Shown: positions 1 through 7,128, counted from the stretch's first letter. The stretch: DNA of 7,183 bases from Streptococcus sp. (GCA_030825825.1 JAPJPE010000063.1:1-7183), one strand, 5' to 3'. The notes: generated from the letters alone by a model not told the origin. Made by a program: numbers and translations.

Positions 1-2227
1 TTTCTTTCAGTTGCTCTTGGCTTTGTTGGTAGGCCAATTGGGCCCGCTGTTGCTCTAGACGCGCTTGCTCACCTTGGCTTTGAATAGAGGCCAGGTATTC
101 TTGCGCCTGCTTGAGCAGATTGTCCTTGGTCTCGACCTCCTGCTCTGCTTCTCTCAAACGAGCATCCAGAGCTTGCATTTCCTGCTTCAAACTATCTAAT
201 TCTGGTTTGACAAAAACCGTATTTTGGGAGCGATTGGCACCACCGGCATACGATCCTCCGGTCCGCAATTCGGTCCCATCCAAGGTCACCATCCGAACTT
301 GATAATTGACTTTACGAGCCGCCTCACGCGCATGCTCCGTCGTGTCAAAGATAGCCGTTACTCCAAGCAGGTTTTGGAAAATCTGTTCAAACCGATTTTC
401 ATAGGTCACTAAGTCACTCGCAATTCCTAGAAATCCTGCACTGGCTTGAATCAATTCCAAATTCCGAGGAGATAGTTGACGGGCTTTGATGGTCGTGAGC
501 GGAAGGAAGGTTGCCCGTCCCAAGCGATTGCGTTTCAAGAAATCGATCGCTCGCGTTGCAGCCTTTTCATCTTCGACAATGATCTGTTGGCTGCTAGCTC
601 CCAGAGCAATTTCAAGCGCCGTCTGGTAGTCTTTTGAGAAACTCAAATTCTCACTAACAGCCCCACAGATGCCTCCTAACCGTTCTGCTTCTTGCAAAAC
701 GCTCTTGACGCCTGCATAGAAGTTACTATGGTTCTTCTGAATGGCTTCCAAGCTATTGATCCGCGCCCGCTTATTCTTGCTCTCATCCATCAAGTCAAAC
801 ATGGTAGCTTGAGCCTCTTGGTAGGCAGCTTTGGCCTGCTCCACTTTTACCAGTTGCTCTTGATATTCTACTAGTAAACCTTTGACCGTCGCTTGTGCCT
901 GATCCAACTCTTCCAATTGTCGGACTTCTTTTTCCTTGGCAGCTTCGAAGTTTGTTTGTGCCTTGGTCAAATCCTCTTGACGATGGCTAGATTCTTGCAG
1001 GAGTGCTTGGATCCGACTCTCAATGGCTGTCCGTTCATTAGATTTTTCAGCCTCCGTCTGCAAGAGCGCGACATACTGCTCTCGTAGATGCTCAATGACT
1101 TGTTCCGGATCTTCTTCGTAGTTGGCTAATTCTTTTTCCAACTCTTCTTGTTGCTGACGGTTCTCTGTCAGCCTTTGTTGAAGCACAGCTAGCGTCTCTT
1201 GTTTTTGAGCCAGCTCTTGTTTCGCTTCTTCCAGACGGGCCAAAATAGCATCCAACCGCTCAAGATTTTCCTTGCGACTATGGGCTGCTTGACTCGATTG
1301 CAACTTAGCTACTTCGATTTGCTTTTCCAAATCACTGATCAAACGAGTAACCTCAAGCAAGCTCGCCTGGTCCTCAGCTAATCTTTCATCCAACTGATGG
1401 CGGGCTTTCTTGATGCGTACATTGTCTTCTTCTAAGACCTGACGACGTTGGTAATAAGAAGCCAACTGTTCTTGAATGGCCTTTTCTTCTTGATCAGCCT
1501 TTTCATAAAGGTCCTTTGTCAGATCGACTTGAGCAACTAAAACATCTAGCAAGAGAACCTGCCGTTCTTGGTCTAATTCCAAGAAACGGCGAGCGACCGT
1601 CGCTTGCTTTTCAAGAGGTTGGATTTGTCCTTCTAATTCATAGAGGATATCCTCCAGACGGTCCAAATTTTCCTGGGTTTGGTTGAGTTTGGTCTCGGTT
1701 TCCTTGCGCCGCGTCTTAAATTTCAAGACACCTGCAGCTTCTTCAAAGATTGCCCGGCGTTCTTCCGGTTTGGAGTTAAAGATCTCCTCTACCCGTCCTT
1801 GAGAGATAATGGAGAAGGAATCCCGTCCCAATCCCGTATCCATGAACAAATCATGCACATCTCTGAGACGTACTTTCTTGCCGTCGATCTTGTACTCGCT
1901 GTCTCCTGAACGATAAATATGGCGTTCGACACGAATTTCTTTCCCTGCCTGCTGGATAAAACCATCTTGGTTATCTAAGACAACTGTGACACAGGCATAA
2001 TTCAGCGGTTTACGCGATTCTGTCCCTGCAAAGATGACATCGGGCATCTTGCCCCCACGTAGACTCTTGACACTGGATTCCCCCAGGGCCCAGCGCAAGC
2101 TCTCTGTGATATTTGATTTTCCAGATCCATTAGGCCCTACAACAGCAGTGACTCCTTTGTCAAACACGACTTTTGTCTTATCCGCAAAGGATTTAAAGCC
2201 TTGGATTTCAATCTCTTTTAGATACAT
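1..2227 (-). CDS. smc: Chromosome partition/condensation ATPase SMC, N-terminal 742 residues (3' end cut by window edge)
   Basis: SMC forms the homodimeric ATPase core of the SMC-ScpA-ScpB condensin, which compacts and segregates the nucleoid in the cytoplasm. The reading frame is open from the ATG at 2227 to the window edge, with no stop. Residues 1-160 are the N-terminal ATPase half, with Walker A GPNGSGKS at 31-38 and the Q-loop ISQGR motif around Q143. Residues about 165-510 are a Glu/Gln/Lys-rich coiled coil. A hinge domain spans about 515-665 and includes the glycine-rich GGSYAGG at 657-663. The returning coiled coil starts after that. Streptococcal SMC is about 1,180 residues, so the C-terminal signature motif and Walker B lie outside the window. 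The start overlaps the end of rnc by 10 nt and has a GAGGAA ribosome site 9 nt upstream, so translation is probably coupled to rnc. The family assignment is certain. Confidence 0.97.
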   Translation of the reverse strand, partial: MYLKEIEIQGFKSFADKTKVVFDKGVTAVVGPNGSGKSNITESLRWALGESSVKSLRGGKMPDVIFAGTESRKPLNYACVTVVLDNQDGFIQQAGKEIRVERHIYRSGDSEYKIDGKKVRLRDVHDLFMDTGLGRDSFSIISQGRVEEIFNSKPEERRAIFEEAAGVLKFKTRRKETETKLNQTQENLDRLEDILYELEGQIQPLEKQATVARRFLELDQERQVLLLDVLVAQVDLTKDLYEKADQEEKAIQEQLASYYQRRQVLEEDNVRIKKARHQLDERLAEDQASLLEVTRLISDLEKQIEVAKLQSSQAAHSRKENLERLDAILARLEEAKQELAQKQETLAVLQQRLTENRQQQEELEKELANYEEDPEQVIEHLREQYVALLQTEAEKSNERTAIESRIQALLQESSHRQEDLTKAQTNFEAAKEKEVRQLEELDQAQATVKGLLVEYQEQLVKVEQAKAAYQEAQATMFDLMDESKNKRARINSLEAIQKNHSNFYAGVKSVLQEAERLGGICGAVSENLSFSKDYQTALEIALGASSQQIIVEDEKAATRAIDFLKRNRLGRATFLPLTTIKARQLSPRNLELIQASAGFLGIASDLVTYENRFEQIFQNLLGVTAIFDTTEHAREAARKVNYQVRMVTLDGTELRTGGSYAGGANRSQNTVFVKPELDSLKQEMQALDARLREAEQEVETKDNLLKQAQEYLASIQSQGEQARLEQQRAQLAYQQSQEQLKE

Positions 2228-2919
2228 GGCCCATCATTCCTCGTTTCAACTGCATTGCGGGCTGCTTCCTGCTCCGCTAATTTCTTGGAACGACCATGAC
2301 CATGTCCCATCGTTTGACCGTTCACGAACACTTCTACTTCAAACTCTTTGGCATGAGCTGGACCGGACTCGCTAACCACTTGATATTGGATCTCCACATC
2401 TCCGTGAACCTGTAACAGTTCTTGCAGGCGGGTCTTGTAGTCAATGACTTGAGAAAATTGACCCGTTTCAACCTTTGGAATCATGACCTGATAGATGAAG
2501 CGTTTGACTGCTTCCACTCCTTGATCTAGTAAAAGAGCACCTAAAAAGGCTTCAAATAAATCGCCAAGAATCGTATCGCGGTCCCGACCACCAGATTTTT
2601 CTTCGCCCTTGCCTAGTTTGATGAAATGGTCAAATTGGCAATCTCGAGAAAAACCAGCCAAACTCTCTTCACGGACAATCATAGAACGGAATTTGGACAA
2701 ATCTCCCTCCGGTCTGTTTGGGTGTTCCTTATACAAATATTCGGAAATAACTAATTGAAGAACAGCGTCTCCTAAAAATTCCAAACGTTCGTTATGTGAA
2801 ATTTTTAAGAGGCGGTGCTCATTGGCATAAGAGGTGTGCGTAAAAGCTGTATCTAATAAACTGCTATCTGAAAAAACGATCTGAAACCGTTCCGATAACA
2901 GGGCTTGTAATTTCTCCAT
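2218..2919 (-). CDS. rnc: Ribonuclease III (233 aa)
   Basis: This is the double-strand-specific endoribonuclease that matures rRNA precursors and cleaves structured mRNAs and sRNA duplexes; it acts as a dimer with Mg2+. Residues 1-150 are the catalytic domain, with the signature NERLEFLGDAV at 43-53. The expected catalytic acids are all present: E47, D51, D120 and E123 (in LGDLFEAFLGA). Residues about 160-227 are a double-stranded RNA-binding domain, with GPAH near 186-189 and GRSKKLAEQEAA at 209-220. The length matches streptococcal RNase III (about 232 aa). I chose the ATG at 2919 because the protein then begins MEKLQALL like its relatives, and because the in-frame ATGs further upstream, at 2946 and 2982, fall at the likely transcription start or inside a terminator hairpin. 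The ribosome site is weak (AGTAGG, about 7 nt upstream). The last codons overlap smc by 10 nt, so the two genes form one transcription unit. Confidence 0.96.
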   Translation of the reverse strand: MEKLQALLSERFQIVFSDSSLLDTAFTHTSYANEHRLLKISHNERLEFLGDAVLQLVISEYLYKEHPNRPEGDLSKFRSMIVREESLAGFSRDCQFDHFIKLGKGEEKSGGRDRDTILGDLFEAFLGALLLDQGVEAVKRFIYQVMIPKVETGQFSQVIDYKTRLQELLQVHGDVEIQYQVVSESGPAHAKEFEVEVFVNGQTMGHGHGRSKKLAEQEAARNAVETRNDGPCI

Positions 2920-2953
2920 GGGAAGCCTACTTTCTAATAAATTCATACTCTTA

Positions 2954-2962
2954 AGTATACCA
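2954..2962 (-). promoter_or_regulatory. Probable extended -10 promoter for rnc-smc
   Basis: The minus strand reads TGG then TATACT, an extended -10 (TGn plus five of six consensus -10 bases). No good -35 is visible, because the region where it would fall is the hairpin of the preceding terminator. The start of transcription would be near 2947, giving a 5' leader of about 28 nt before the rnc ATG at 2919. It lies directly after the terminator of the preceding unit, as expected for a fresh promoter. Motif match only. Confidence 0.5.
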
Positions 2963-2989
2963 AAAAAGAAGCACGAACGCACTTCTTTT
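2962..2989 (-). terminator. Intrinsic terminator after the DUF454 gene
   Basis: On the minus strand an 11-bp stem (arms 2989-2979 and 2974-2964, with two G-U wobbles) closes a GTTC tetraloop. Its descending arm runs straight into a T tract (2967-2962). It begins 29 nt past the stop codon of the DUF454 gene. Most of the stem is A-U pairs, so it is a moderate terminator. On the plus strand the two wobbles become A-C mismatches, so it favours the minus direction. Confidence 0.6.
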
Positions 2990-3018
2990 CCTAGTTCTAG
3001 GGCCTGAATTCTCCAATT

Positions 3019-3405
3019 TTAATCAGGATCTTCTTCTGTTTGATTTTCGGACTTATTGGGAATCACTTTTAAGAGATAATAGGTGATAAAAATCGTCAAA
3101 GCACCTAGAGCAAGCTTCACCCAAATAATCGGGGCCAGATAGATCGAAATCCCCATCAGAATGTAGATCTGAAGAAGGATCCATTTCTTCCGTTCTTTGG
3201 CAATCGATTTGGTCTCTCGGTAATCCGCTACATAGGTTTGATAAAGCTTGGTTTGGTAGAGCCAGGTTTCAAAGCGTTTGGAACTTTTAGCAAAGCAGGC
3301 CATCGATAGCAGTAAAAAGGGAGTCGTCGGTAAAATCGGTAAAGGAATCCCAATAATTCCTAATCCCAAAGACACAAAACCAATCGTAAGATAAACAAGG
3401 CGCAT
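3019..3405 (-). CDS. DUF454 (YbaN-family) small inner-membrane protein, 128 aa
   Basis: This is a small integral membrane protein of the DUF454/YbaN family, whose biochemical role is unknown. The family hallmark is visible near the N-terminus: a first hydrophobic helix (about 4-24), then LPILPTTPFLLLSMACFAKSS-type sequence at 22-42. A basic, amphipathic cytoplasmic-looking stretch (about 43-75) follows. Two more hydrophobic helices lie at about 75-94 and 96-114, and the tail (115-128) is short and acidic. The start is well fixed by an AAAGGAG ribosome site 6 nt before the ATG. It lies 33 nt behind the lipoprotein gene with no terminator between, so the two are probably co-transcribed, and a terminator follows it at 2962-2989. 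The context hints at an envelope role, but no substrate or partner can be read from the sequence. Confidence 0.88.
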   Translation of the reverse strand: MRLVYLTIGFVSLGLGIIGIPLPILPTTPFLLLSMACFAKSSKRFETWLYQTKLYQTYVADYRETKSIAKERKKWILLQIYILMGISIYLAPIIWVKLALGALTIFITYYLLKVIPNKSENQTEEDPD

Positions 3406-3438
3406 TTACTTCTCCTTTATATGATTCATTTTTTGCTA

Positions 3439-3984
3439 TCACTCTACAGCGTTCACATCTGACATTTGAAGCTTCATCTTAGATGGATCTGACATTCCAT
3501 CTACAATTCCCAATTGTTCCTCATTCAGTGGCAACAATATCAAAGTTGCTGAATGAGATGGTAATTCTCCACTATCCTTGATAAAATAACTAACTTTTTG
3601 ATTGTCAAGAATAGATTTTCCATCATAAGACCAAGAAATCGAAAAATTCAAATCTTTCTTGATATCCACATCTGTCTTATTGACCAGCATGAGTGCAGCT
3701 CTTCCTTCAGAAATAGCTCCCGTGAAGTAGAGCGCCATATTACCTTCACTTCCGAGTTCAGGATGGTCCTTGACCAATTTTTTTCCTAACTCAATTAGCT
3801 CAGATGTTTTACCTTCATACTGAGGTGCTACTACAAATTTCAAACCTTTTTCTTCTTTAGAAGACTCTGATACTTTTGTTTCCTTCGTCGTTTGAATGGA
3901 AGTCGACTCTTTCGTATCTTGCTTAGACTGACTACAAGCTGTTAAAGCAACCAAACTAGCCAGTAATAACATCATTTTTTTCAT
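3439..3984 (-). CDS. Putative lipoprotein of unknown function, 181 aa
   Basis: I do not recognise a named family. The N-terminus is a clear lipoprotein signal peptide: MKKMM, a hydrophobic run, and a lipobox LTAC at 14-17. Cys17 is therefore predicted to be lipidated and the protein tethered to the outer face of the membrane. Residues 18-46 are a Ser/Thr/Lys/Glu-rich, low-complexity linker. Residues about 48-181 look like one globular domain: a helical stretch (about 60-75), then mostly alternating strand-like segments, including ALMLVNKTDVDI (about 97-108) and SATLILLPL (about 145-153). This may be an Ig-like beta sandwich, which is inference only. An AGGAG ribosome site lies 9 nt before the ATG, and a likely promoter sits at 4037-4065. 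By hand count over 3481-3960 the G+C is about 37 percent, while sampled vicK lines average nearer 48 percent, so different ancestry is possible. Confidence 0.85.
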   Translation of the reverse strand: MKKMMLLLASLVALTACSQSKQDTKESTSIQTTKETKVSESSKEEKGLKFVVAPQYEGKTSELIELGKKLVKDHPELGSEGNMALYFTGAISEGRAALMLVNKTDVDIKKDLNFSISWSYDGKSILDNQKVSYFIKDSGELPSHSATLILLPLNEEQLGIVDGMSDPSKMKLQMSDVNAVE

Positions 3985-4036
3985 TTATTATCTCTCCTCT
4001 ACTCTCGTGACTCTCACTCAGAATTCATTCTTTCCT

Positions 4037-4065
4037 ATCATACACGAATTTAGGGTAAAGAGCAA
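4037..4065 (-). promoter_or_regulatory. Probable promoter for the lipoprotein-DUF454 unit
   Basis: The minus strand shows a -10 TATGAT (4042-4037) and a partial -35 TTGCTC (4065-4060; only TTG matches well), separated by exactly 17 nt. Transcription would start near 4030, giving a leader of about 46 nt. It lies between the vicX terminator and the lipoprotein ATG, where a new promoter is needed. I saw no paired TGTNAN half-sites typical of VicR/WalR binding in this 148-nt gap. Confidence 0.55.
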
Positions 4066-4103
4066 ATTCATTACTAGATGTAGATTTTCTCAAATAGGCA
4101 TAT

Positions 4104-4123
4104 AAAAAACCACCCGCAGGTGG
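4104..4123 (-). terminator. Strong intrinsic terminator ending the vicRKX operon
   Basis: On the minus strand, CCACC (4123-4119) pairs perfectly with GGTGG (4114-4110) around a TGCG tetraloop and is followed by six T (4109-4104). It starts 9 nt past the vicX stop codon. The five-base-pair G+C-rich stem plus a clean T run is a textbook Rho-independent terminator. It separates vicRKX from the lipoprotein gene. Confidence 0.88.
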
Positions 4124-4132
4124 ATTTCTATC

Positions 4133-4942
4133 TTATATCTTCGTCAAAGGGGTCGCGGTATCTGGCGAGGTATCTAGCACCTCAAAATCATGGCCAACAG
4201 CTAGATCTGCTCGAGCCAGTTGATTCTCCATGGTCATATGGGCCAATTCTTTGATATTGTTCTCTTTTGACAAATGTCCCAGATAAATCTTCTTGGTGCG
4301 ATTTCCCAAGGTTCGGATCATGGCATCTGCACCATCTTCGTTAGAAAGGTGGCCTAGGTCTGACAAGATCCGCTGCTTCAAGCGCCAAGCATAAGAACCT
4401 GCTCGAAGGATCTCTACATCATGATTGGACTCAATCAGATATCCATCCGCATCCGCGACGATGCCTGCCAAGCGATCACTCACATAGCCCGTATCCGTCA
4501 GCATGACGAAGCTCTTGCCATCCTTCATAAAGCGATAGAATTGAGGGGCTGCAGCATCGTGACTGACCCCAAAACTTTCGATATCGATATCGCCAAATGT
4601 CTTGGTCTTCCCCATTTCAAAGATGTGCTTTTGAGCATCATCGACTTTCCCTAGATATTTGGTGCCTTCCATAGCCTTCCAAGTTGCTTCATTAGCATAT
4701 AGATCCATGCCATATTTTCGCGCTAAAACACCCACACCATGGATATGGTCTGAGTGTTCGTGCGTAATCAAAATGGCATCTAAGTCTTCTGGTTTGCGAT
4801 CAATTTCAGCCAATAGTCCCGTAATCTTTTTCCCTGATAACCCTGCATCAATAAGCAGTTTTTTCTTTGGCGTCTCAAGGTAGAAAGAATTCCCACTAGA
4901 ACCTGAAGCTAAAATACTGTACTTAAATCCCTCTTCTGTCAT
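4133..4942 (-). CDS. vicX: VicX (WalJ/YycJ-type) metallo-beta-lactamase-fold hydrolase, 269 aa
   Basis: VicX is the third product of the vicRKX operon, a cytoplasmic metallo-beta-lactamase-fold protein. Its exact substrate is not settled; in streptococci it has been linked to VicRK output, and its Bacillus counterpart YycJ/WalJ to DNA-related processes. The metal-binding signature HEHSDH lies at 61-66 (H61, H63, D65, H66). SHDA follows at 127-130, TDTGY at 149-153, and two GHLS motifs with histidines at 198 and 223, so the metal site appears intact. Length and sequence match streptococcal VicX (about 269 aa, start M-x-E-x-GFKYSILASGSSGNS). The ATG at 4942 was chosen on that match and on the AAGGAG site just before it. 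The frame is open further upstream (to an ATG at 5089), but that would lie inside vicK. It follows vicK by 7 nt and is followed by a strong terminator. Confidence 0.96.
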   Translation of the reverse strand: MTEEGFKYSILASGSSGNSFYLETPKKKLLIDAGLSGKKITGLLAEIDRKPEDLDAILITHEHSDHIHGVGVLARKYGMDLYANEATWKAMEGTKYLGKVDDAQKHIFEMGKTKTFGDIDIESFGVSHDAAAPQFYRFMKDGKSFVMLTDTGYVSDRLAGIVADADGYLIESNHDVEILRAGSYAWRLKQRILSDLGHLSNEDGADAMIRTLGNRTKKIYLGHLSKENNIKELAHMTMENQLARADLAVGHDFEVLDTSPDTATPLTKI

Positions 4943-4945
4943 TGA

Positions 4946-4951
4946 CTCCTT
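4946..4951 (-). promoter_or_regulatory. vicX ribosome binding site overlapping the vicK stop
   Basis: AAGGAG on the minus strand overlaps the vicK TAA stop (4952-4950) and sits only 3 nt before the vicX ATG. The close spacing suggests that vicX translation is coupled to termination on vicK. It also settles the vicX start at 4942. Confidence 0.75.
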
Positions 4952-6302
4952 ATTCTTCCTCTTCTGTATCCCAGTCGTCTTTAATAGCATCTTTGTCGTA
5001 CGGCAAGACAATGGTAAAAGTAGATCCCTTGCCATATTCACTCTTGGCCCAAATAAAGCCTTTGTGTTGCTTAACGATCTCCTTAGCAATGGCTAAGCCC
5101 AGACCAGTCCCACCTTGGGCCCGGCTACGCGCCTTATCCACTCGGTAAAAGCGATCAAAAATGCGCGGCAAGTCTTTCTTTGGAATCCCCAAGCCCTCAT
5201 CTGAGATGGAGATAATCAACTGGGCATCTGTCGTTTTCATCCCTACCTTGATCTTTCCACCATCAGGTGAGTACTTGATGGCATTGTTCAAGATATTGTC
5301 TATCACCTGGGTCATTTTATCCGTATCAATTTCAACCCAAATTGGGGTGATCGGATATTCCCGGATCAGTTCATACTTCTTGGTATCTTCTTGCGATTGA
5401 CTCTTGATCTTATCAAAGCGGTTCAAAATAAAGGTGATAAAGGCCGTAAAGTTGGTCAACTCGATGTCCAACTGACTGGTTTCATTATCGATTCGTGACA
5501 AGCTTAATAGATCTGTGACCATGCGCATCATGCGGTTGGTTTCATTGAGTGAAACCTTGACAAAATCTGGTGCTACTGGCTCTGACAAAGCACCATCGTC
5601 TAGGGCTTCCAGATAGGATTTCACACTGGTCAAAGGAGTCCGTAATTCATGACTCACATTGGAAACAAAGAGGCGACGCTCCCGCTCTTCCTTGTCCTGC
5701 TCTGTCGTATCGTGCAAGACAGCTACCAGACCAGAGATAAAACCTGACTCGCGACGAATCAAGGCAAAGCGCACACGAAGACTTAAGTATTCCCCATTTT
5801 CATCCTGGGAATCGATGGTCAATTCTGGTACTTCTGTAATCAAGCTGCGCAGATCATACTCGTCTCCAATCGAAAGCAAATCCAGAATACTGGTATTGAG
5901 CACCTCATCTGGATTAACATTCAATTGCTTGGCTGCCATTTCATTGACCATGATGATCTGACCACGTCTGTTGGTCGCAAGCACCCCGTCTGTCATGTAA
6001 GAAAGGATACTGGTCAAACGCTTGGTTTCTTGTTCCAAGTTTTCATGCGTCAGGCGAATAACCTCCGACAGATCATTAATGCTATTGGTCATATCTGTCA
6101 GTTCTGGACTTCCTTGCATGTCGACCACTTCGGAATAGTCCCCTGCAATCAGATCCTTAATTTTAGCGTTTAATTGTCTGAGCTTGATATTGTCCCTACG
6201 GTTTTCTAGCAAAAGCAAGGCTACCACAATGATAAACCCAACCGTAATCAGAACAAAGACAAAGTTCGACGACATTACAAATTGTTTTAGTTGATCAATC
6301 AT
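4950..6302 (-). CDS. vicK: VicK (WalK) sensor histidine kinase, 450 aa
   Basis: VicK is the membrane-anchored sensor kinase/phosphatase of the VicRK (WalRK) cell-wall homeostasis system. It phosphorylates VicR. In order it has one N-terminal transmembrane helix (about 13-33), a HAMP-like region (about 34-90), a PAS domain (about 92-200), a HisKA dimerisation domain with phospho-acceptor H218 in SNVSHELRTP, and a HATPase domain. The HATPase carries the N box (DNILNNAIKYS, about 335-345), the G1 box (DEGLGIP, 368-374), the F box (FDRFYR) and the G2 box (GGTGLGL, 397-403). There is essentially no extracytoplasmic loop, which is the streptococcal form, unlike the two-helix Bacillus WalK. The C-terminus is acidic (DTEEEE). 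Its ATG overlaps the end of vicR by 8 nt, and only a weak GAGAA site precedes it, so translation is probably coupled. The first Met, not M10, fits relatives in length (449-450 aa). Confidence 0.98.
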   Translation of the reverse strand: MIDQLKQFVMSSNFVFVLITVGFIIVVALLLLENRRDNIKLRQLNAKIKDLIAGDYSEVVDMQGSPELTDMTNSINDLSEVIRLTHENLEQETKRLTSILSYMTDGVLATNRRGQIIMVNEMAAKQLNVNPDEVLNTSILDLLSIGDEYDLRSLITEVPELTIDSQDENGEYLSLRVRFALIRRESGFISGLVAVLHDTTEQDKEERERRLFVSNVSHELRTPLTSVKSYLEALDDGALSEPVAPDFVKVSLNETNRMMRMVTDLLSLSRIDNETSQLDIELTNFTAFITFILNRFDKIKSQSQEDTKKYELIREYPITPIWVEIDTDKMTQVIDNILNNAIKYSPDGGKIKVGMKTTDAQLIISISDEGLGIPKKDLPRIFDRFYRVDKARSRAQGGTGLGLAIAKEIVKQHKGFIWAKSEYGKGSTFTIVLPYDKDAIKDDWDTEEEE

Positions 6303-6996
6303 TGTTTCTCATATAATATCCGACACCACGGCGGGTCAAGATATATTCTGGACGTCCCGGTGTGTCCTCGATTTTTTCACGCAAACGACGAACTGTCACG
6401 TCCACTGTCCGAACATCACCAAAGTAATCATAGCCCCACACCGTCTCAAGAAGGTGTTCACGGGTCATCACTTGACCGACATGGGTCGCAAGGTGATAGA
6501 GCAATTCAAATTCGCGATGGGTCAAGTCCAATTCTTTGTTGCCTTTTTGAACCAAGAAGGCATCTGGAAGAATGTGAAGATCACCAATGACAATTTCCGT
6601 ATCGGCATCATTTTCAAGCTGAGGATCAGCCGCAAACTCAGAACGACGCAACAAGGCTTTCACACGCGCTTGCAATTCCCGATTCGAGAAGGGTTTGGTC
6701 ACATAGTCATCCGCACCGATTTCAAGCCCGATGACCTTATCAAATTCCGTATCCTTAGCAGATAGGACAATGATCGGCACATTGCTAGTCTTACGAATCG
6801 TACGCGCCACTTCCAAACCATCAATCTCTGGCAACATCAAATCAAGAATAATAATATCCGGATTTTCAGCCGCAAAGACCTCTAAAGCTTCCCGACCATC
6901 AAAGGCTGTCAATACCTCATAGCCTTCTTTTGCCATGTTAAATTTGATAATATCTGAAATTGGTTTTTCATCATCAACTACTAATATTTTTTTCAT
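6295..6996 (-). CDS. vicR: VicR (WalR) OmpR-family response regulator, 233 aa
   Basis: VicR is the DNA-binding response regulator of the VicRK system. In streptococci it controls murein hydrolase and other surface genes, and it is essential or near-essential. Residues 1-120 are the receiver domain: acidic pocket D8/D9, phospho-acceptor D52 in LDLMLPE, S79 in the VLSAKD motif, and K101 in KPFSNREL. A variable linker (about 119-135) leads to a winged-helix OmpR/PhoB domain (about 135-231), with the recognition region DVRTVDVTVRRLREK and the end motif RRGVGYYMRNND. The start at 6996 fits the family start MKKILVVDDEKPISDIIKF. The ribosome site is modest: AGG lies 8 nt before the ATG. It is the first gene of the vicRKX operon, downstream of an extended -10 promoter. 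Confidence 0.98.
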   Translation of the reverse strand: MKKILVVDDEKPISDIIKFNMAKEGYEVLTAFDGREALEVFAAENPDIIILDLMLPEIDGLEVARTIRKTSNVPIIVLSAKDTEFDKVIGLEIGADDYVTKPFSNRELQARVKALLRRSEFAADPQLENDADTEIVIGDLHILPDAFLVQKGNKELDLTHREFELLYHLATHVGQVMTREHLLETVWGYDYFGDVRTVDVTVRRLREKIEDTPGRPEYILTRRGVGYYMRNND

Positions 6997-7047
6997 CTTA
7001 CATACCTGTTTCTAATGATACTTTTCCTTATCAATCTCTATCTTCTT

Positions 7048-7076
7048 ATTATATCAAACTTATGAAGAAATGTGGA
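7048..7076 (-). promoter_or_regulatory. Promoter of the vicRKX operon
   Basis: The minus strand has a perfect extended -10, TGA followed by TATAAT (7056-7048). A four-of-six -35, TCCACA (7076-7071), lies 17 nt upstream of the hexamer. Transcription would start near 7041, giving a leader of about 45 nt before the vicR ATG. I found no inverted repeat or paired VicR half-sites around it. The 52 bp between the -35 and the insertion-sequence end (7077-7128) hold nothing I can name: no hairpin with a T tract and no second promoter. Confidence 0.78.
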
Positions 7077-7128
7077 GTCTCAATTGCTGGACTTTCCAAT
7101 AAGACAAAGCAAAAAGACTGAGATCGTT

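Noticed and set aside
2034..2375. Open frame of 113 codons on the plus strand across the smc/rnc junction
   Set aside because: It lies antisense to two well-identified genes, has no ribosome site of note and no recognisable protein features. It is a shadow of the coding strand, as are the other plus-strand frames (for example 5659-5961 and 6454-6765).
2920..2982. Longer N-terminus for RNase III starting at 2982 or 2946
   Set aside because: The extra residues are absent from streptococcal RNase III. The 2982 start lies inside a terminator stem, and the 2946 start would leave almost no leader after the likely promoter.
2990..3001. Short inverted repeat CCTAG-TT-CTAGG downstream of the DUF454 gene
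   Set aside because: The arms are 5 bp with a 2-nt centre, there is no T tract of its own, and a better terminator lies next to it. No function can be supported.
3406..3429. Seven-codon frame (MNHIKEK) ending directly before the DUF454 start
   Set aside because: It has no ribosome site of its own, and its codons simply contain the AAAGGAG site of the DUF454 gene. Probably chance.
4943..5089. Longer N-terminus for VicX (start at 5089)
   Set aside because: The extension lies wholly within the end of vicK in another frame and is not found in relatives. The ATG at 4942 has its own AAGGAG site.
4950..6302. Absence of an extracytoplasmic sensor domain in VicK as a possible truncation
   Set aside because: Streptococcal VicK normally has a single membrane helix and about 449-450 residues, so this is the intact standard form.
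6997..7128. Search for VicR binding sites (paired TGTNAN half-sites) or a riboswitch upstream of vicR
   Set aside because: No properly spaced half-sites were seen, and the roughly 45-nt leader is too short and unstructured for a riboswitch.
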